Shown: positions 1 to 5,780, counted from the stretch's first letter. The stretch: DNA of 5,854 nucleotides from an uncultured Collinsella sp. (GCA_902494545.1 CABUTP010000101.1:1-5854); one strand, 5' to 3'. Notes: generated by a model from the sequence alone, not told the origin. Numbers and translations are program-made.

Positions 1-690
1 GACTCGGTCTTTACCATCCCCATGGTGCTGCCGCCCACGGTCTGCGGCTTTCTGCTTCTCATGCTGTTTGGCCACTCGACCGGGGTGGGCCAGTGGCTCA
101 TCGCGCACGGCGTCTCAATCGTCTTTACGTGGCCCGCGGCGGTGATATCTGCCGTGGTGGTGTCGTTCCCGCTCATCTTCCGTACGGCACTCGGTGCCTT
201 TGAGGGCCTCGACACGCAGATGCTCGATGCGGCGCGCACGCTGGGCTGGTCCGAGCGTCGCATCTTCACCAAGCTTATGATGCCCCTTGGGTGGCCTTCT
301 ATTGCCGCCGGTACGGTCCTCGCCTTTGCCCGCGCCATGGGAGAGTTTGGCTGCACCCTGTTCTTTGCGGGCAACTACGCCGGCATTACGCAGACCATTC
401 CCATCGCCATCTATTTTGAGTGGATGGGCGGCAATACGTCGGTGGCCCTCTTTTGGGTCGTGGTCGTAATTGCGTTCAGCTTCCTGGTCATCCTATTCAT
501 CAACATGTACACGGCGCATTCGCAAAAATACCGCGAGCGTGGCCTTTCCCGTGCGGAACGTAAGCAGGCCAAAGATCTCGCCGGACAGGGCGATTCGCTC
601 GACCCGGCGGGCGGTGATGCCTTGCGTATCGATCGCGAGGCACTGGCCGAGCTCATGCGCGATGATGCCGCATTACAGGGAGGTCGATAG
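1..690 (+). CDS. modB: Molybdate ABC transporter permease ModB (5' end outside window)
   Basis: Inner-membrane permease of a molybdate (possibly tungstate or sulfate) importer, working with ModC and a periplasmic/lipoprotein ModA not seen here. The frame is open from base 1 (reading DSVFTIP before the Met at 22), so that Met is internal and the true start lies upstream; 229 residues are visible. Hydrophobic segments lie near 22-80, 110-180, 290-350, 380-420 and 440-510. The cytoplasmic coupling (EAA) loop is at about 226-290 (DAARTLGWSERR, then a conserved Gly and Pro), followed by the ModB hallmark GEFG at 340-351 and the AGN triplet. After the last membrane helix there is a charged, helical tail of about 60 residues (SQKYRERGLSRAERK onward), longer than in many ModB proteins. 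The stop lies 3 nt before modC, so the two are surely one operon. Specificity for molybdate over sulfate is inferred from family resemblance. Confidence 0.9.
   Translation, partial: DSVFTIPMVLPPTVCGFLLLMLFGHSTGVGQWLIAHGVSIVFTWPAAVISAVVVSFPLIFRTALGAFEGLDTQMLDAARTLGWSERRIFTKLMMPLGWPSIAAGTVLAFARAMGEFGCTLFFAGNYAGITQTIPIAIYFEWMGGNTSVALFWVVVVIAFSFLVILFINMYTAHSQKYRERGLSRAERKQAKDLAGQGDSLDPAGGDALRIDREALAELMRDDAALQGGR
677..683 (+). promoter_or_regulatory. Ribosome binding site of modC
   Basis: AGGGAGG lies inside the last codons of modB, 10 nt before the modC ATG. This supports the start at 694 and translational coupling of the two subunits. Confidence 0.7.
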
Positions 691-693
691 GCC

Positions 694-1764
694 ATGTCGC
701 TCGTTCTGGATATAAAAAAGCACTATCCCGGGTTTATGCTCGACATGCAGCTCGAGGCCGGCGAGGAGCGCGTGGCACTGCTGGGCGCCTCGGGATGTGG
801 CAAGAGCTGTACGCTGCGCTGCATTGCCGGCGTGGAGACACCCGACGAGGGCAAGATCGTCGTCAACGGCGTGACCTTTTTTGACTCGGCGGCGGGCATC
901 AACCTGTCGCCCCAGGAGCGCAAATGCGCCCTGCTGTTCCAAAACTATCAGCTGTTTCCCAACATGACGGTGGCCGATAACGTATGCGCCGGTGTAAAGG
1001 ATGCGGGCGACGCCGCCGCGCGCAAAAAGCTCGCCGAGCGCTATCTGAGCATTTTCGGTCTAGCCGATTTTGCCGACCGCTATCCCGCGCGACTCTCGGG
1101 CGGTCAGCAGCAACGTGTGGCGCTTGCACGCATGGTGGCGGCGCATCCGGGCATTTTTATGTTCGACGAGCCCATGAGCGCACTCGATTCCTATCTTAAG
1201 AGCGCCCTCGAACAGAACATGCTCGACCTGTTCGATGTATGCAACCGCACCGTGCTCTACGTGAGCCACGATATTGACGAGGCATGCCGCCTGTGCCAGC
1301 GCATCTGCGTGATGCACAACGGTCATGTTGAGGAGGTCGGCTCCGTTGAGGACGTGGTCCGCCGTCCGCAGACGCTGGCAGCACTGCGTCTGACAGGGTG
1401 CAAAAACACGAGCCGTGCGCGCAAGATCGGCGACGAAGAAGTTGAGGCCCTCGACTGGGGCATGACCTTTAATGTGGGTCGCGAGGTTCCCGATAATGTG
1501 GCGTACCTGGGCATTCGCGCAAGCTACTTCCATGTTGACAATCGCGCGGAGCGGGGTCGCAACAGTTACGATTTGCACGTGGCGCGCGTGAGCGATTCGC
1601 GTTTTGAGCGCCTGGTGCTGCTGGACGTGCCGCGTGCTGATGCGCCCACGCGTCTGCTATGGAAGGTCAACAAGGTGGGCGTGCCTGTCGACGAGCTGCC
1701 GCAAACAGGCGAGACGCTGCGCATGCACTTCGATGCGAGTAAGATCCATTTGGTTTGTCGATAG
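694..1764 (+). CDS. modC: Molybdate ABC transporter ATP-binding protein ModC
   Basis: Cytoplasmic ATPase that drives molybdate import through ModB. All ABC landmarks are present in its 356 residues: Walker A GASGCGKS (31-38), Q-loop Gln83 (LLFQNYQLFPNMTV), signature LSGGQ (134-138), Walker B ending in Asp158-Glu159 (IFMFDEP), D-loop SALD (162-165) and switch His192 (VSHD). The ATPase domain occupies about the first 225 residues. A LTGCKN motif then begins a C-terminal domain of about 125 residues that ends in HFDASKIHLV, a TOBE/regulatory-like tail of the kind seen in molybdate and sulfate ATPases. It is a weak match to a classic MOP domain by eye. The length fits ModC (about 350). The gene starts 3 nt after modB. 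No convincing U-tailed terminator follows it. Close relatives CysA, PotA and FbpC share the ATPase core; the ModB neighbour decides the name. Confidence 0.92.
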   Translation: MSLVLDIKKHYPGFMLDMQLEAGEERVALLGASGCGKSCTLRCIAGVETPDEGKIVVNGVTFFDSAAGINLSPQERKCALLFQNYQLFPNMTVADNVCAGVKDAGDAAARKKLAERYLSIFGLADFADRYPARLSGGQQQRVALARMVAAHPGIFMFDEPMSALDSYLKSALEQNMLDLFDVCNRTVLYVSHDIDEACRLCQRICVMHNGHVEEVGSVEDVVRRPQTLAALRLTGCKNTSRARKIGDEEVEALDWGMTFNVGREVPDNVAYLGIRASYFHVDNRAERGRNSYDLHVARVSDSRFERLVLLDVPRADAPTRLLWKVNKVGVPVDELPQTGETLRMHFDASKIHLVCR

Positions 1765-1829
1765 CGCCGGGTAATGTCGTCGGGGATATAAGCCTTGGCG
1801 GCCTTGTCTTGCCGTTCGCCGAATGAGGG

Positions 1830-1857
1830 ATGACAAACTCTTATCAATCAAGATAAT
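1830..1857 (+). promoter_or_regulatory. Candidate sigma-70-type promoter P1
   Basis: ATGACA (1830-1835) and GATAAT (1852-1857) are each one mismatch from consensus and are spaced by 16 nt, at the edge of the only AT-rich island in the window. A short dyad, TTATC (1841-1845) with GATAA (1852-1856), overlaps the -10 and could be an operator. Transcription would begin near 1864. Prediction only. Confidence 0.5.
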
Positions 1858-1897
1858 TATTTATTAAACCACGGCACACGACGCTGTCGTACGAATG

Positions 1898-1929
1898 TCA
1901 ACGGTGTTCGCATAGTCGATGACCGTTGA
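1898..1929. repeat. Inverted repeat bracketing the P2 -35 (operator candidate)
   Basis: TCAACGGT (1898-1905) and ACCGTTGA (1922-1929) are perfect 8-bp inverted copies separated by 16 nt; arm centres are 24 bp apart. They flank the -35 hexamer and end directly against the -10 hexamer, a placement expected for a protein binding site. As RNA they could also form an 8-bp stem. Confidence 0.5.
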
Positions 1930-1935
1930 TATAGT
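1907..1935 (+). promoter_or_regulatory. Candidate sigma-70-type promoter P2
   Basis: TTCGCA (1907-1912) and TATAGT (1930-1935) are separated by 17 nt. The -10 is good and the -35 is weak, which would suit an activated promoter. The start would fall near 1942, just before the ribosome binding site of the 22-codon frame. The -35 and the spacer are bracketed by an 8-bp inverted repeat, and a second dyad covers the -10 and start region. Confidence 0.4.
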
Positions 1936-1946
1936 TGACCTCAACT
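1933..1946. repeat. Compact palindrome AGTTGA-CC-TCAACT at P2 start (operator candidate)
   Basis: The 6-bp arms are perfect and only 2 nt apart, too close for an RNA hairpin, so a DNA-binding dimer is the likelier reader. It shares the TCAAC/GTTGA core with the neighbouring inverted repeat, giving four copies of the core within 48 bp. The regulator is not identifiable from sequence alone. Confidence 0.45.
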
Positions 1947-1965
1947 TGTAAAGGAGGGTGCGCAC

Positions 1966-2034
1966 ATGCCGCAGACGACATACATTCGCCGCGTTGCCGC
2001 GCGCGCCCTGTATATGGCTCGGAGTCGCATATGA
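1966..2034 (+). CDS. Possible 22-residue leader peptide
   Basis: A short frame, MPQTTYIRRVAARALYMARS plus two more residues (Arg-Ile), follows the strongest ribosome binding site of the intergenic region: AAGGAGG at 1951-1957, 8 nt before the ATG. The peptide is basic (five Arg) with no membrane segment and no recognised family. It lies just downstream of candidate promoter P2 and about 160 nt ahead of the first dehydratase-family gene. It could be a regulatory leader peptide, a small functional protein, or the decayed start of a lost gene. Its stop overlaps a second ATG (ATGA, 2031-2034). The ribosome binding site is the only real evidence. Confidence 0.35.
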   Translation: MPQTTYIRRVAARALYMARSRI

Positions 2035-2172
2035 GCAGGTATGTTCACGGCTCCGGGAGAGACGACGCACAACTAAATAATCGACCGCAAAGCAGGTTCC
2101 CTAAAATTCCGGGTTTGAGCACGGCCGGGCAATCGCCGTCCGTCGTGCATCGATACCGCTGTTATCCGTTTT

Positions 2173-2191
2173 TGGTTCGAGAGGGGAACCG
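2173..2191 (+). promoter_or_regulatory. Hairpin presenting the ribosome binding site of the first dehydratase-family gene
   Basis: GGTTC (2174-2178) pairs perfectly with GAACC (2186-2190), plus a U-G pair outside (2173 with 2191). The 7-nt loop GAGAGGG holds most of the Shine-Dalgarno sequence (AGGGG, 2182-2186), which is 7 nt before the ATG at 2194. The site confirms that start. The hairpin could modulate initiation or be a binding site for a protein or small RNA. Confidence 0.45.
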
Positions 2192-2193
2192 TC

Positions 2194-3477
2194 ATGGCTG
2201 AAGAATTTGATTTCCATCCGATGTGGGAGAGCCTCGGCATGAATCTTGCCGACCACGACATGCTGCTGGGTGCCGTGGGCCAGATGTACGGCGATATGTT
2301 CCTTACGCAGAACAATCGCCCCAAGTCCACGTCCTACCTGGACTTTGTGGCCACCAACATCCACAGCGGCCGTATTAAGGAGATGCTCGACAAGAAGGAG
2401 GCCGGCGAGGCCACTAAGATCGTCGGTTCGTTCTGCGTGTACGTGCCCGAGGAGATCGTACTTGCCTGTGACGGCATCCCCGTGGGCCTGTGCTCGGGTG
2501 CCGACTGGGCAACGGACAAGGTCGAGGAGCACCTGCCGCGCAACACCTGTCCGCTCATCAAGAGCTTTGCCGGCTTTAAGCTGGGCGAGGTCTGCCCCTA
2601 CATTGAGTCGAGTGACTTGGTGGTAGGCGAGAACACCTGCGACGGTAAGAAGAAGGCCTACGAGTTCTTTGCCACGCAAAAGAACATGTACGTCATGGAT
2701 ATTCCCAACGTACACGACGAGTCGACGCTCGTGACCTGGAAAGCCGAGGTCAAGGAACTCGCCGCCAAGATCGAGGAAGAGTGCGGCGTCACGATTACGC
2801 CTGAGCGTCTGAAGGCCGCCGTCCACGCCGTCAATGAGAAGCGCCGTGCCCTGCAGCGCCTCGCCGCCACACGCGCTGCCGACCCTGCACCCATCAGCGG
2901 TCTCGACAGCCTGCTGACCGTTCAGGCCGCCTTTATGGACGACACGCCGCGTCTGACCGGAGCCATTAACGATATGGCGGCTGAGTGTGAGCAGCGTGTC
3001 GAGGCCGGCGAGGGCGTGGTGCCCAAGGGGACCAAGCGCATCCTGTACACCGGTACGCCCATGGCCGTGCCCAACTGGAAGCTTTTCAACCTCATCGAGA
3101 AGGCCGGCGGCGTCGTGGTGGGCGAGGAGTCCTGCACGGGCTCGCGCTACTACAAGGACTTGGTCGATGAGTCCGGCGAGACGGTCGACGAGATGCTCGA
3201 TGCCATCGCCGAGCGCTACTTTAAGATCAACTGTGCCGTCTTTACGCCCAACGACCAGCGTATGAAGGACATTGTCCAGATGGCCAAGGACCTGCATGCC
3301 GACGGCATCGTGGATGTGGCGCTGCAGTTCTGCACGCTCTACGAGATGGAGTCGTTTGCCGTGGAGAAGGCCGCCGAGGAGGCAAGCATTCCGTTTATGC
3401 ACATCACGACCGACTACGCCGGCGAGGACGCGGGGCAATTGCAGACGCGCATTGAAGCTTTCTTGGAAACCATTTAG
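2194..3477 (+). CDS. 2-hydroxyacyl-CoA dehydratase family / double-cubane cluster protein, paralogue 1
   Basis: A 427-residue iron-sulfur protein of the HgdB/FldB/DCCP superfamily, cytoplasmic, with no signal peptide. Members are one-electron reduced by an ATP-driven activator and either dehydrate 2-hydroxyacyl-CoA or, in the double-cubane branch, reduce small molecules at an [Fe8S9] cluster. Visible family motifs are GSFCVYVPEEI (78-88), NTCPLIKS (117-124), VCPYIESSDLVVGENTCDGKKK (133-154, given in overlapping parts: CPY, SDLVVGE, CDGKKK), ESCTG (312-316), INC (345-347), TPNDQR and QFCTLYEMES (378-387). Eight cysteines (81, 100, 119, 134, 149, 314, 347, 380) align with the downstream paralogue, enough for the six ligands of a double cubane. 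CDGKKK and the closely matching YjiM-like partner favour the DCCP/YjiM branch over classical HgdAB. About 47 N-terminal residues have no counterpart in the paralogue. The true substrate is unknown. Confidence 0.85.
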   Translation: MAEEFDFHPMWESLGMNLADHDMLLGAVGQMYGDMFLTQNNRPKSTSYLDFVATNIHSGRIKEMLDKKEAGEATKIVGSFCVYVPEEIVLACDGIPVGLCSGADWATDKVEEHLPRNTCPLIKSFAGFKLGEVCPYIESSDLVVGENTCDGKKKAYEFFATQKNMYVMDIPNVHDESTLVTWKAEVKELAAKIEEECGVTITPERLKAAVHAVNEKRRALQRLAATRAADPAPISGLDSLLTVQAAFMDDTPRLTGAINDMAAECEQRVEAGEGVVPKGTKRILYTGTPMAVPNWKLFNLIEKAGGVVVGEESCTGSRYYKDLVDESGETVDEMLDAIAERYFKINCAVFTPNDQRMKDIVQMAKDLHADGIVDVALQFCTLYEMESFAVEKAAEEASIPFMHITTDYAGEDAGQLQTRIEAFLETI

Positions 3478-3483
3478 GACTAT

Positions 3484-3594
3484 CCGCCCTGGCGGCTTCC
3501 CTAGGCGCCCGATCTTGCCGTTCAAACCGTCGCTTGCGTACCAAAGTATGCGGCGCTTCTCTTTCACGGCAACCTCGGGCACCTGGGAAAGCCG
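3484..3594. repeat. Palindromic repeat element, copy 1
   Basis: A long imperfect hairpin starting 7 nt after the first dehydratase-family gene. The core (3496-3590) matches copy 2 (4792-4886) without gaps, about 82 of 95 bases by eye. Stem: 3493-3512 with 3575-3594 (CCTAGGCGCCCGA against TCGGGCACCTGGG), inner TTGCCGT (3515-3521) with ACGGCAA (3566-3572), tip GCGTAC/GTATGC around CAAA. Where the copies differ in the CCCGA/TCGGG and TTGCCGT/ACGGCAA arms, both sides change together. A tiny dyad CCGC/GCGG (3484-3495) precedes it. No U-run follows, so it is not a standard intrinsic terminator; it resembles REP-like dispersed palindromes. Confidence 0.75.
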
Positions 3595-3618
3595 TTTCCT
3601 TGGTTGGTTAAAAGGTTT

Positions 3619-3630
3619 AGGAGTTATATG
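3619..3630 (+). promoter_or_regulatory. Ribosome binding site and ATG that mark the ancestral start of paralogue 2
   Basis: AGGAG (3619-3623) stands 4 nt before an ATG (3628-3630) that is in frame with the downstream gene. It opens the peptide MSENIE before a UAG. The TTG at 3652 has no comparable site, so the ATG was the original start. Confidence 0.75.
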
Positions 3631-3645
3631 TCGGAAAATATTGAG

Positions 3646-3648
3646 TAG
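3646..3648 (+). other. In-frame amber stop at codon 7 of paralogue 2
   Basis: Reading from ATG 3628 gives MSENIE, UAG, then [17 protein letters not shown]. The residues after the stop match the N terminus of YjiM-type proteins, as recalled from E. coli YjiM (LPAIFDQFSEARQTGF). A single C-to-T change from CAG (Gln) would create the stop. Alternatives are sequencing error, read-through, or restart at TTG 3652 one codon later. Confidence 0.8.
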
Positions 3649-3651
3649 CCG

Positions 3652-4791
3652 TTGCCGTCCACGTTTGAGGAGTTCAACGAGCAGCGCAAGGCGGCGTTTA
3701 TTCGCGTCAAGGACTACAAACAGGCGGGCAATCGCCTGATCGGTTTTCTGTGCAGCTACACGCCGCTCGAGATTATCGATGCCGCGGGGGCCGCGAGTGT
3801 CGCTCTGTGCGGTACGTCCGATGAGGTGATCCCCGAGGCCGAGAAGGTGCTGCCGGCAAACCTCTGCCCGCTCATCAAGTCGACCTACGGCTTTGCCTAC
3901 TCGCAAAAGTGTCCGTTTACGTACTTTAGCGACATGATCATCGGCGAGACCACCTGCGACGGTAAGAAGAAGATGTACGAGCTGCTCAACGAACTTAAGC
4001 GCACGTATATCCTGCATCTGCCGCAGAGCCGCGACCGCGCCTACGAGCGTGAAGGCTGGTACGAGGAGTGCCGCCTGCTCAAGGAGGAGCTCGAGGGTTT
4101 CTACGGCATTACGATTACTGATGACGACCTGCGCGCCGCCGTCCGTCGTCGCAATCGCCTGCGTGCGGCGCAGCTCGATATGTTCGCGCTTCAGGCCAAC
4201 CAGCCTGCGGCCATGAGCGGTGTCGACCTGATGAGCACTATGTTTGCCGGTACGTTCAGCTTTGATATCGAGGCTTATACGCAGCAGCTGGAGCAAAAGG
4301 TTGTCAAGCTACGAGAGGCCTACGACGCGGGCGAGCGTCCGGTTGCGGCAGATGCTAAGCGCATTCTGATTACCGGTTGCCCGGTGGGCGGCGTGATCAA
4401 CAAGATCGGTCGCACCATCGAGTCCAACGGCGGCGTGGTCGTGTGCATGGACGATTGCTCGGGCGAGCGTACGGCCGCCATGATGATCGACCCCGACGCT
4501 CCCGATATCCTGCGCGCCATTGCCGATCGCTACTTGGACATTAATTGCTCGGTCATGACGCCCAACGACGGCCGCATGGACAACACCTTGGCCATGTGCG
4601 AGAAGTACCACGTGGATGGTGTGGTGGAAAACGTGCTGCAGGCATGCCACACCTTCAACGTTGAGAGCGCTCGTATGCAGGAGGCCGTCGAGGGTGCGGG
4701 CATTCCGTACATGAAGATCGAGACCGATTACAGCAACGGTGATATGGGCCAGATCGAGACGCGCATCGCCGCCTTCATCGAAACCCTCTAG
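3652..4791 (+). CDS. yjiM: YjiM-like 2-hydroxyacyl-CoA dehydratase family / double-cubane cluster protein, paralogue 2 (start disrupted)
   Basis: A 379-residue open frame from a TTG; from the ancestral ATG at 3628 it would be 387 residues, close to E. coli YjiM (about 383). The body is intact and very YjiM-like: [11 protein letters not shown] (31-41), [12 protein letters not shown] (70-81), [22 protein letters not shown] (86-107, in parts: [22 protein letters not shown]), ITGCPVGG (240-247), DDCSG (267-271), [10 protein letters not shown] (297-306), [11 protein letters not shown] (329-339), IETDYS. Cysteines 34, 53, 72, 87, 102, 269, 299 and 332 correspond to the eight shared with paralogue 1. 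Such proteins are thought to carry an oxygen-sensitive Fe-S cluster reduced by the YjiL-type activator encoded next. Translation as the sequence stands needs restart at TTG, read-through, or an uncorrupted UAG position; it may therefore be a very young pseudogene. It could pair with paralogue 1 as a heterodimer, as HgdA/HgdB do, or act alone. Confidence 0.82.
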   Translation: MPSTFEEFNEQRKAAFIRVKDYKQAGNRLIGFLCSYTPLEIIDAAGAASVALCGTSDEVIPEAEKVLPANLCPLIKSTYGFAYSQKCPFTYFSDMIIGETTCDGKKKMYELLNELKRTYILHLPQSRDRAYEREGWYEECRLLKEELEGFYGITITDDDLRAAVRRRNRLRAAQLDMFALQANQPAAMSGVDLMSTMFAGTFSFDIEAYTQQLEQKVVKLREAYDAGERPVAADAKRILITGCPVGGVINKIGRTIESNGGVVVCMDDCSGERTAAMMIDPDAPDILRAIADRYLDINCSVMTPNDGRMDNTLAMCEKYHVDGVVENVLQACHTFNVESARMQEAVEGAGIPYMKIETDYSNGDMGQIETRIAAFIETL

Positions 4792-4886
4792 CTTCCTCAG
4801 GCACCGGATCTTGCCCCTCAAACCGTCGCTTGCGTACCAAAGTACGCTGCGCTCCTCTTTCGGGGCAACCTCCGGCACCTGAGAAA
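4792..4886. repeat. Palindromic repeat element, copy 2
   Basis: Begins directly at the stop of the YjiM-like gene and matches copy 1 over 95 nt without gaps. Stem: CTCAGGCACCGGA (4796-4808) with TCCGGCACCTGAG (4871-4883), inner TTGCCCC (4811-4817) with GGGGCAA (4862-4868), tip GCGTAC-CAAA-GTACGC (4832-4847 region), a perfect 6-bp stem here. Base pairing is kept where the sequence departs from copy 1. No U-run follows. Downstream GGTGCCTGA (4898-4906) is a perfect complement of TCAGGCACC (4797-4805), giving a possible competing fold. Confidence 0.75.
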
Positions 4887-4934
4887 CCTAGAGCTAAGGT
4901 GCCTGAACGCGCCGCTACCTTTGATGTTTAGATT

Positions 4935-4943
4935 GGGAGAGAG
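4935..4943 (+). promoter_or_regulatory. Ribosome binding site of the activator gene
   Basis: The purine run GGGAGAGAG ends 2 nt before the ATG at 4946, with the core GGGAG 6 nt away, supporting that start. Confidence 0.6.
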
Positions 4944-4945
4944 CC

Positions 4946-5710
4946 ATGATAGGGATCGGGATCGATATTGGGTCTACGGCGGCTAAGGCTGCTGTGGTCG
5001 ACGGGGAGGGTTCGGTGGCGTGGACGTGCGTGCAGCCAACCGGGTTCTCCTCGGTCGATGCGGCCGAGCGCCTACGCGGTGAGCTCGCCGCAGCCGGCTA
5101 TGACGTGACGGGCGACGGTGTTCGCGTGGTCGCGACTGGCTACGGCCGTGTCGCCGTGCCCTATGCGCACAAGGTCGTGACCGAGATTACCTGCCACGGC
5201 ACCGGTGCCGTGCGCCTGTTTGGCGATCACGGCACGGTGATTGACGTGGGCGGCCAGGACACCAAGGTCATCCAGGTTAAGGGCGGCCGCGTGGCCAAAT
5301 TTGCCATGAACGACAAGTGCGCTGCCGGAACGGGGCGCTTTTTGGAGATCATGGCCGACCGCCTAGGCATTTCCCAGCAGCAGATGGCCGACCTGGCGCG
5401 TTCCGGCGAGCCCACCAAGATCAGCAGCATGTGCACGGTGTTTGCCGAAAGCGAGGTCATCAGCCTCATCGGTCGCGGTGAGCCGCGCGAGAACATTGCG
5501 CGTGGCGTGATCGACAGCGTGGTCTCGCGCGTGGCGACCATGGCTGGGCAGGCGGCGGGCGCTCCGTACTATCTGACCGGTGGCCTGTGCGAGAACGCCT
5601 ACGTTGTGGAGCGGCTGGCCGCGCTGCTGGGGTCGCCGGTCACCACCTCGCCTCAGGCCCGCTTTGCCGGTGCCATCGGCGCGGCGATTCGCGCCCAGGC
5701 ACTAGGGTGA
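4946..5710 (+). CDS. yjiL: ATP-dependent activator (activase) of 2-hydroxyacyl-CoA dehydratase / double-cubane protein, YjiL/HgdC-like
   Basis: A 254-residue ASKHA-fold ATPase of the BadF/BadG/BcrA/HgdC family, usual length about 255-270. Such proteins are homodimers with one [4Fe-4S] cluster bridging the two subunits. ATP hydrolysis opens the dimer and injects a low-potential electron into the partner enzyme. Motifs: phosphate-1 loop GIDIGSTAAK (5-14), phosphate-2 VIDVGGQDTK (98-107), cluster ligand Cys125 in NDKCAAGTGRFLE, second ligand Cys163 in SSMCTVFAESE, adenosine motif LTGGLCEN (210-217) and the C-terminal GAIGAA (242-247). All residues expected for activity are present. It lies downstream of both dehydratase-like genes, 154 nt after paralogue 2 and separated from it by the palindromic element. 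A single activator for two partners is the natural reading. The electron donor, probably a ferredoxin or flavodoxin, is not in the window. Confidence 0.9.
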   Translation: MIGIGIDIGSTAAKAAVVDGEGSVAWTCVQPTGFSSVDAAERLRGELAAAGYDVTGDGVRVVATGYGRVAVPYAHKVVTEITCHGTGAVRLFGDHGTVIDVGGQDTKVIQVKGGRVAKFAMNDKCAAGTGRFLEIMADRLGISQQQMADLARSGEPTKISSMCTVFAESEVISLIGRGEPRENIARGVIDSVVSRVATMAGQAAGAPYYLTGGLCENAYVVERLAALLGSPVTTSPQARFAGAIGAAIRAQALG

Positions 5711-5739
5711 TGTATCGGCCGCGGAAGCGCATTCATGCG

Positions 5740-5745
5740 TATACT
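5740..5745 (+). promoter_or_regulatory. Possible -10 box upstream of selD
   Basis: TATACT is one mismatch from consensus and would place a start near 5752, 29 nt before the selD ATG. No good -35 lies 16-18 nt upstream, so selD may instead be read from the upstream operon. Confidence 0.3.
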
Positions 5746-5769
5746 GGGAGGAAATGATTGACCGAAGAG

Positions 5770-5775
5770 AGGAGG
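5770..5775 (+). promoter_or_regulatory. Ribosome binding site of selD
   Basis: A perfect AGGAGG lies 5 nt before the ATG at 5781. An in-frame ATG at 5754 would add nine residues, but its GGGAGG (5746-5751) is only 2 nt away, too close, so 5781 is preferred. The choice also puts the UGA at codon 17, the family's catalytic position. Confidence 0.8.
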
Positions 5776-5780
5776 TATCG

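Larger units (their letters stand above)
1765..2193. other. 429-nt regulatory intergenic region between modC and the dehydratase-family operon
   Basis: This stretch holds no long gene. It begins GC-rich, passes an AT-rich island at about 1838-1870, and turns GC-rich again. It contains candidate promoters at 1830-1857 and 1907-1935, dyads at 1898-1929 and 1933-1946, a 22-codon frame at 1966-2034 and a hairpin around the next gene's ribosome binding site at 2173-2191. From the second promoter the transcript would carry a leader of about 250 nt, long enough for regulation. No riboswitch family was recognised by eye. Confidence 0.6.

Noticed and set aside
1795..1820. Possible terminator or degenerate third copy of the palindromic element after modC
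   Set aside because: It shares only short words with copy 1 (GGCGGC and the 11-mer TCTTGCCGTTC) and lacks the long arms. The local stem is weak and no U-run follows.
2031..2201. A 56-codon + strand frame starting at the ATGA after the 22-codon peptide and overlapping the start of the first dehydratase-family gene
   Set aside because: No family, a low-complexity mix of polar residues and only a modest GGAG site upstream. The ATGA overlap and the overlap with 2194 could mean translational coupling, but there is no independent support.
3496..3590. Intrinsic terminators at the two palindromes
   Set aside because: The stems are long, but neither copy is followed by a run of T on the + strand, and the next genes appear functionally linked, so read-through is likelier.
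2101..4296. A 731-codon open frame on the - strand across both dehydratase-family genes
   Set aside because: It lies opposite two genes with clear family motifs, its translation shows no recognisable domain, and long antisense frames are expected opposite GC-rich genes with strong codon bias.
5754..5780. Earlier in-frame ATG for selD adding nine residues
   Set aside because: Its purine-rich site is only 2 nt from the ATG and the candidate -10 would overlap it. The start at 5781 has a perfect site and puts the UGA at the expected residue 17.
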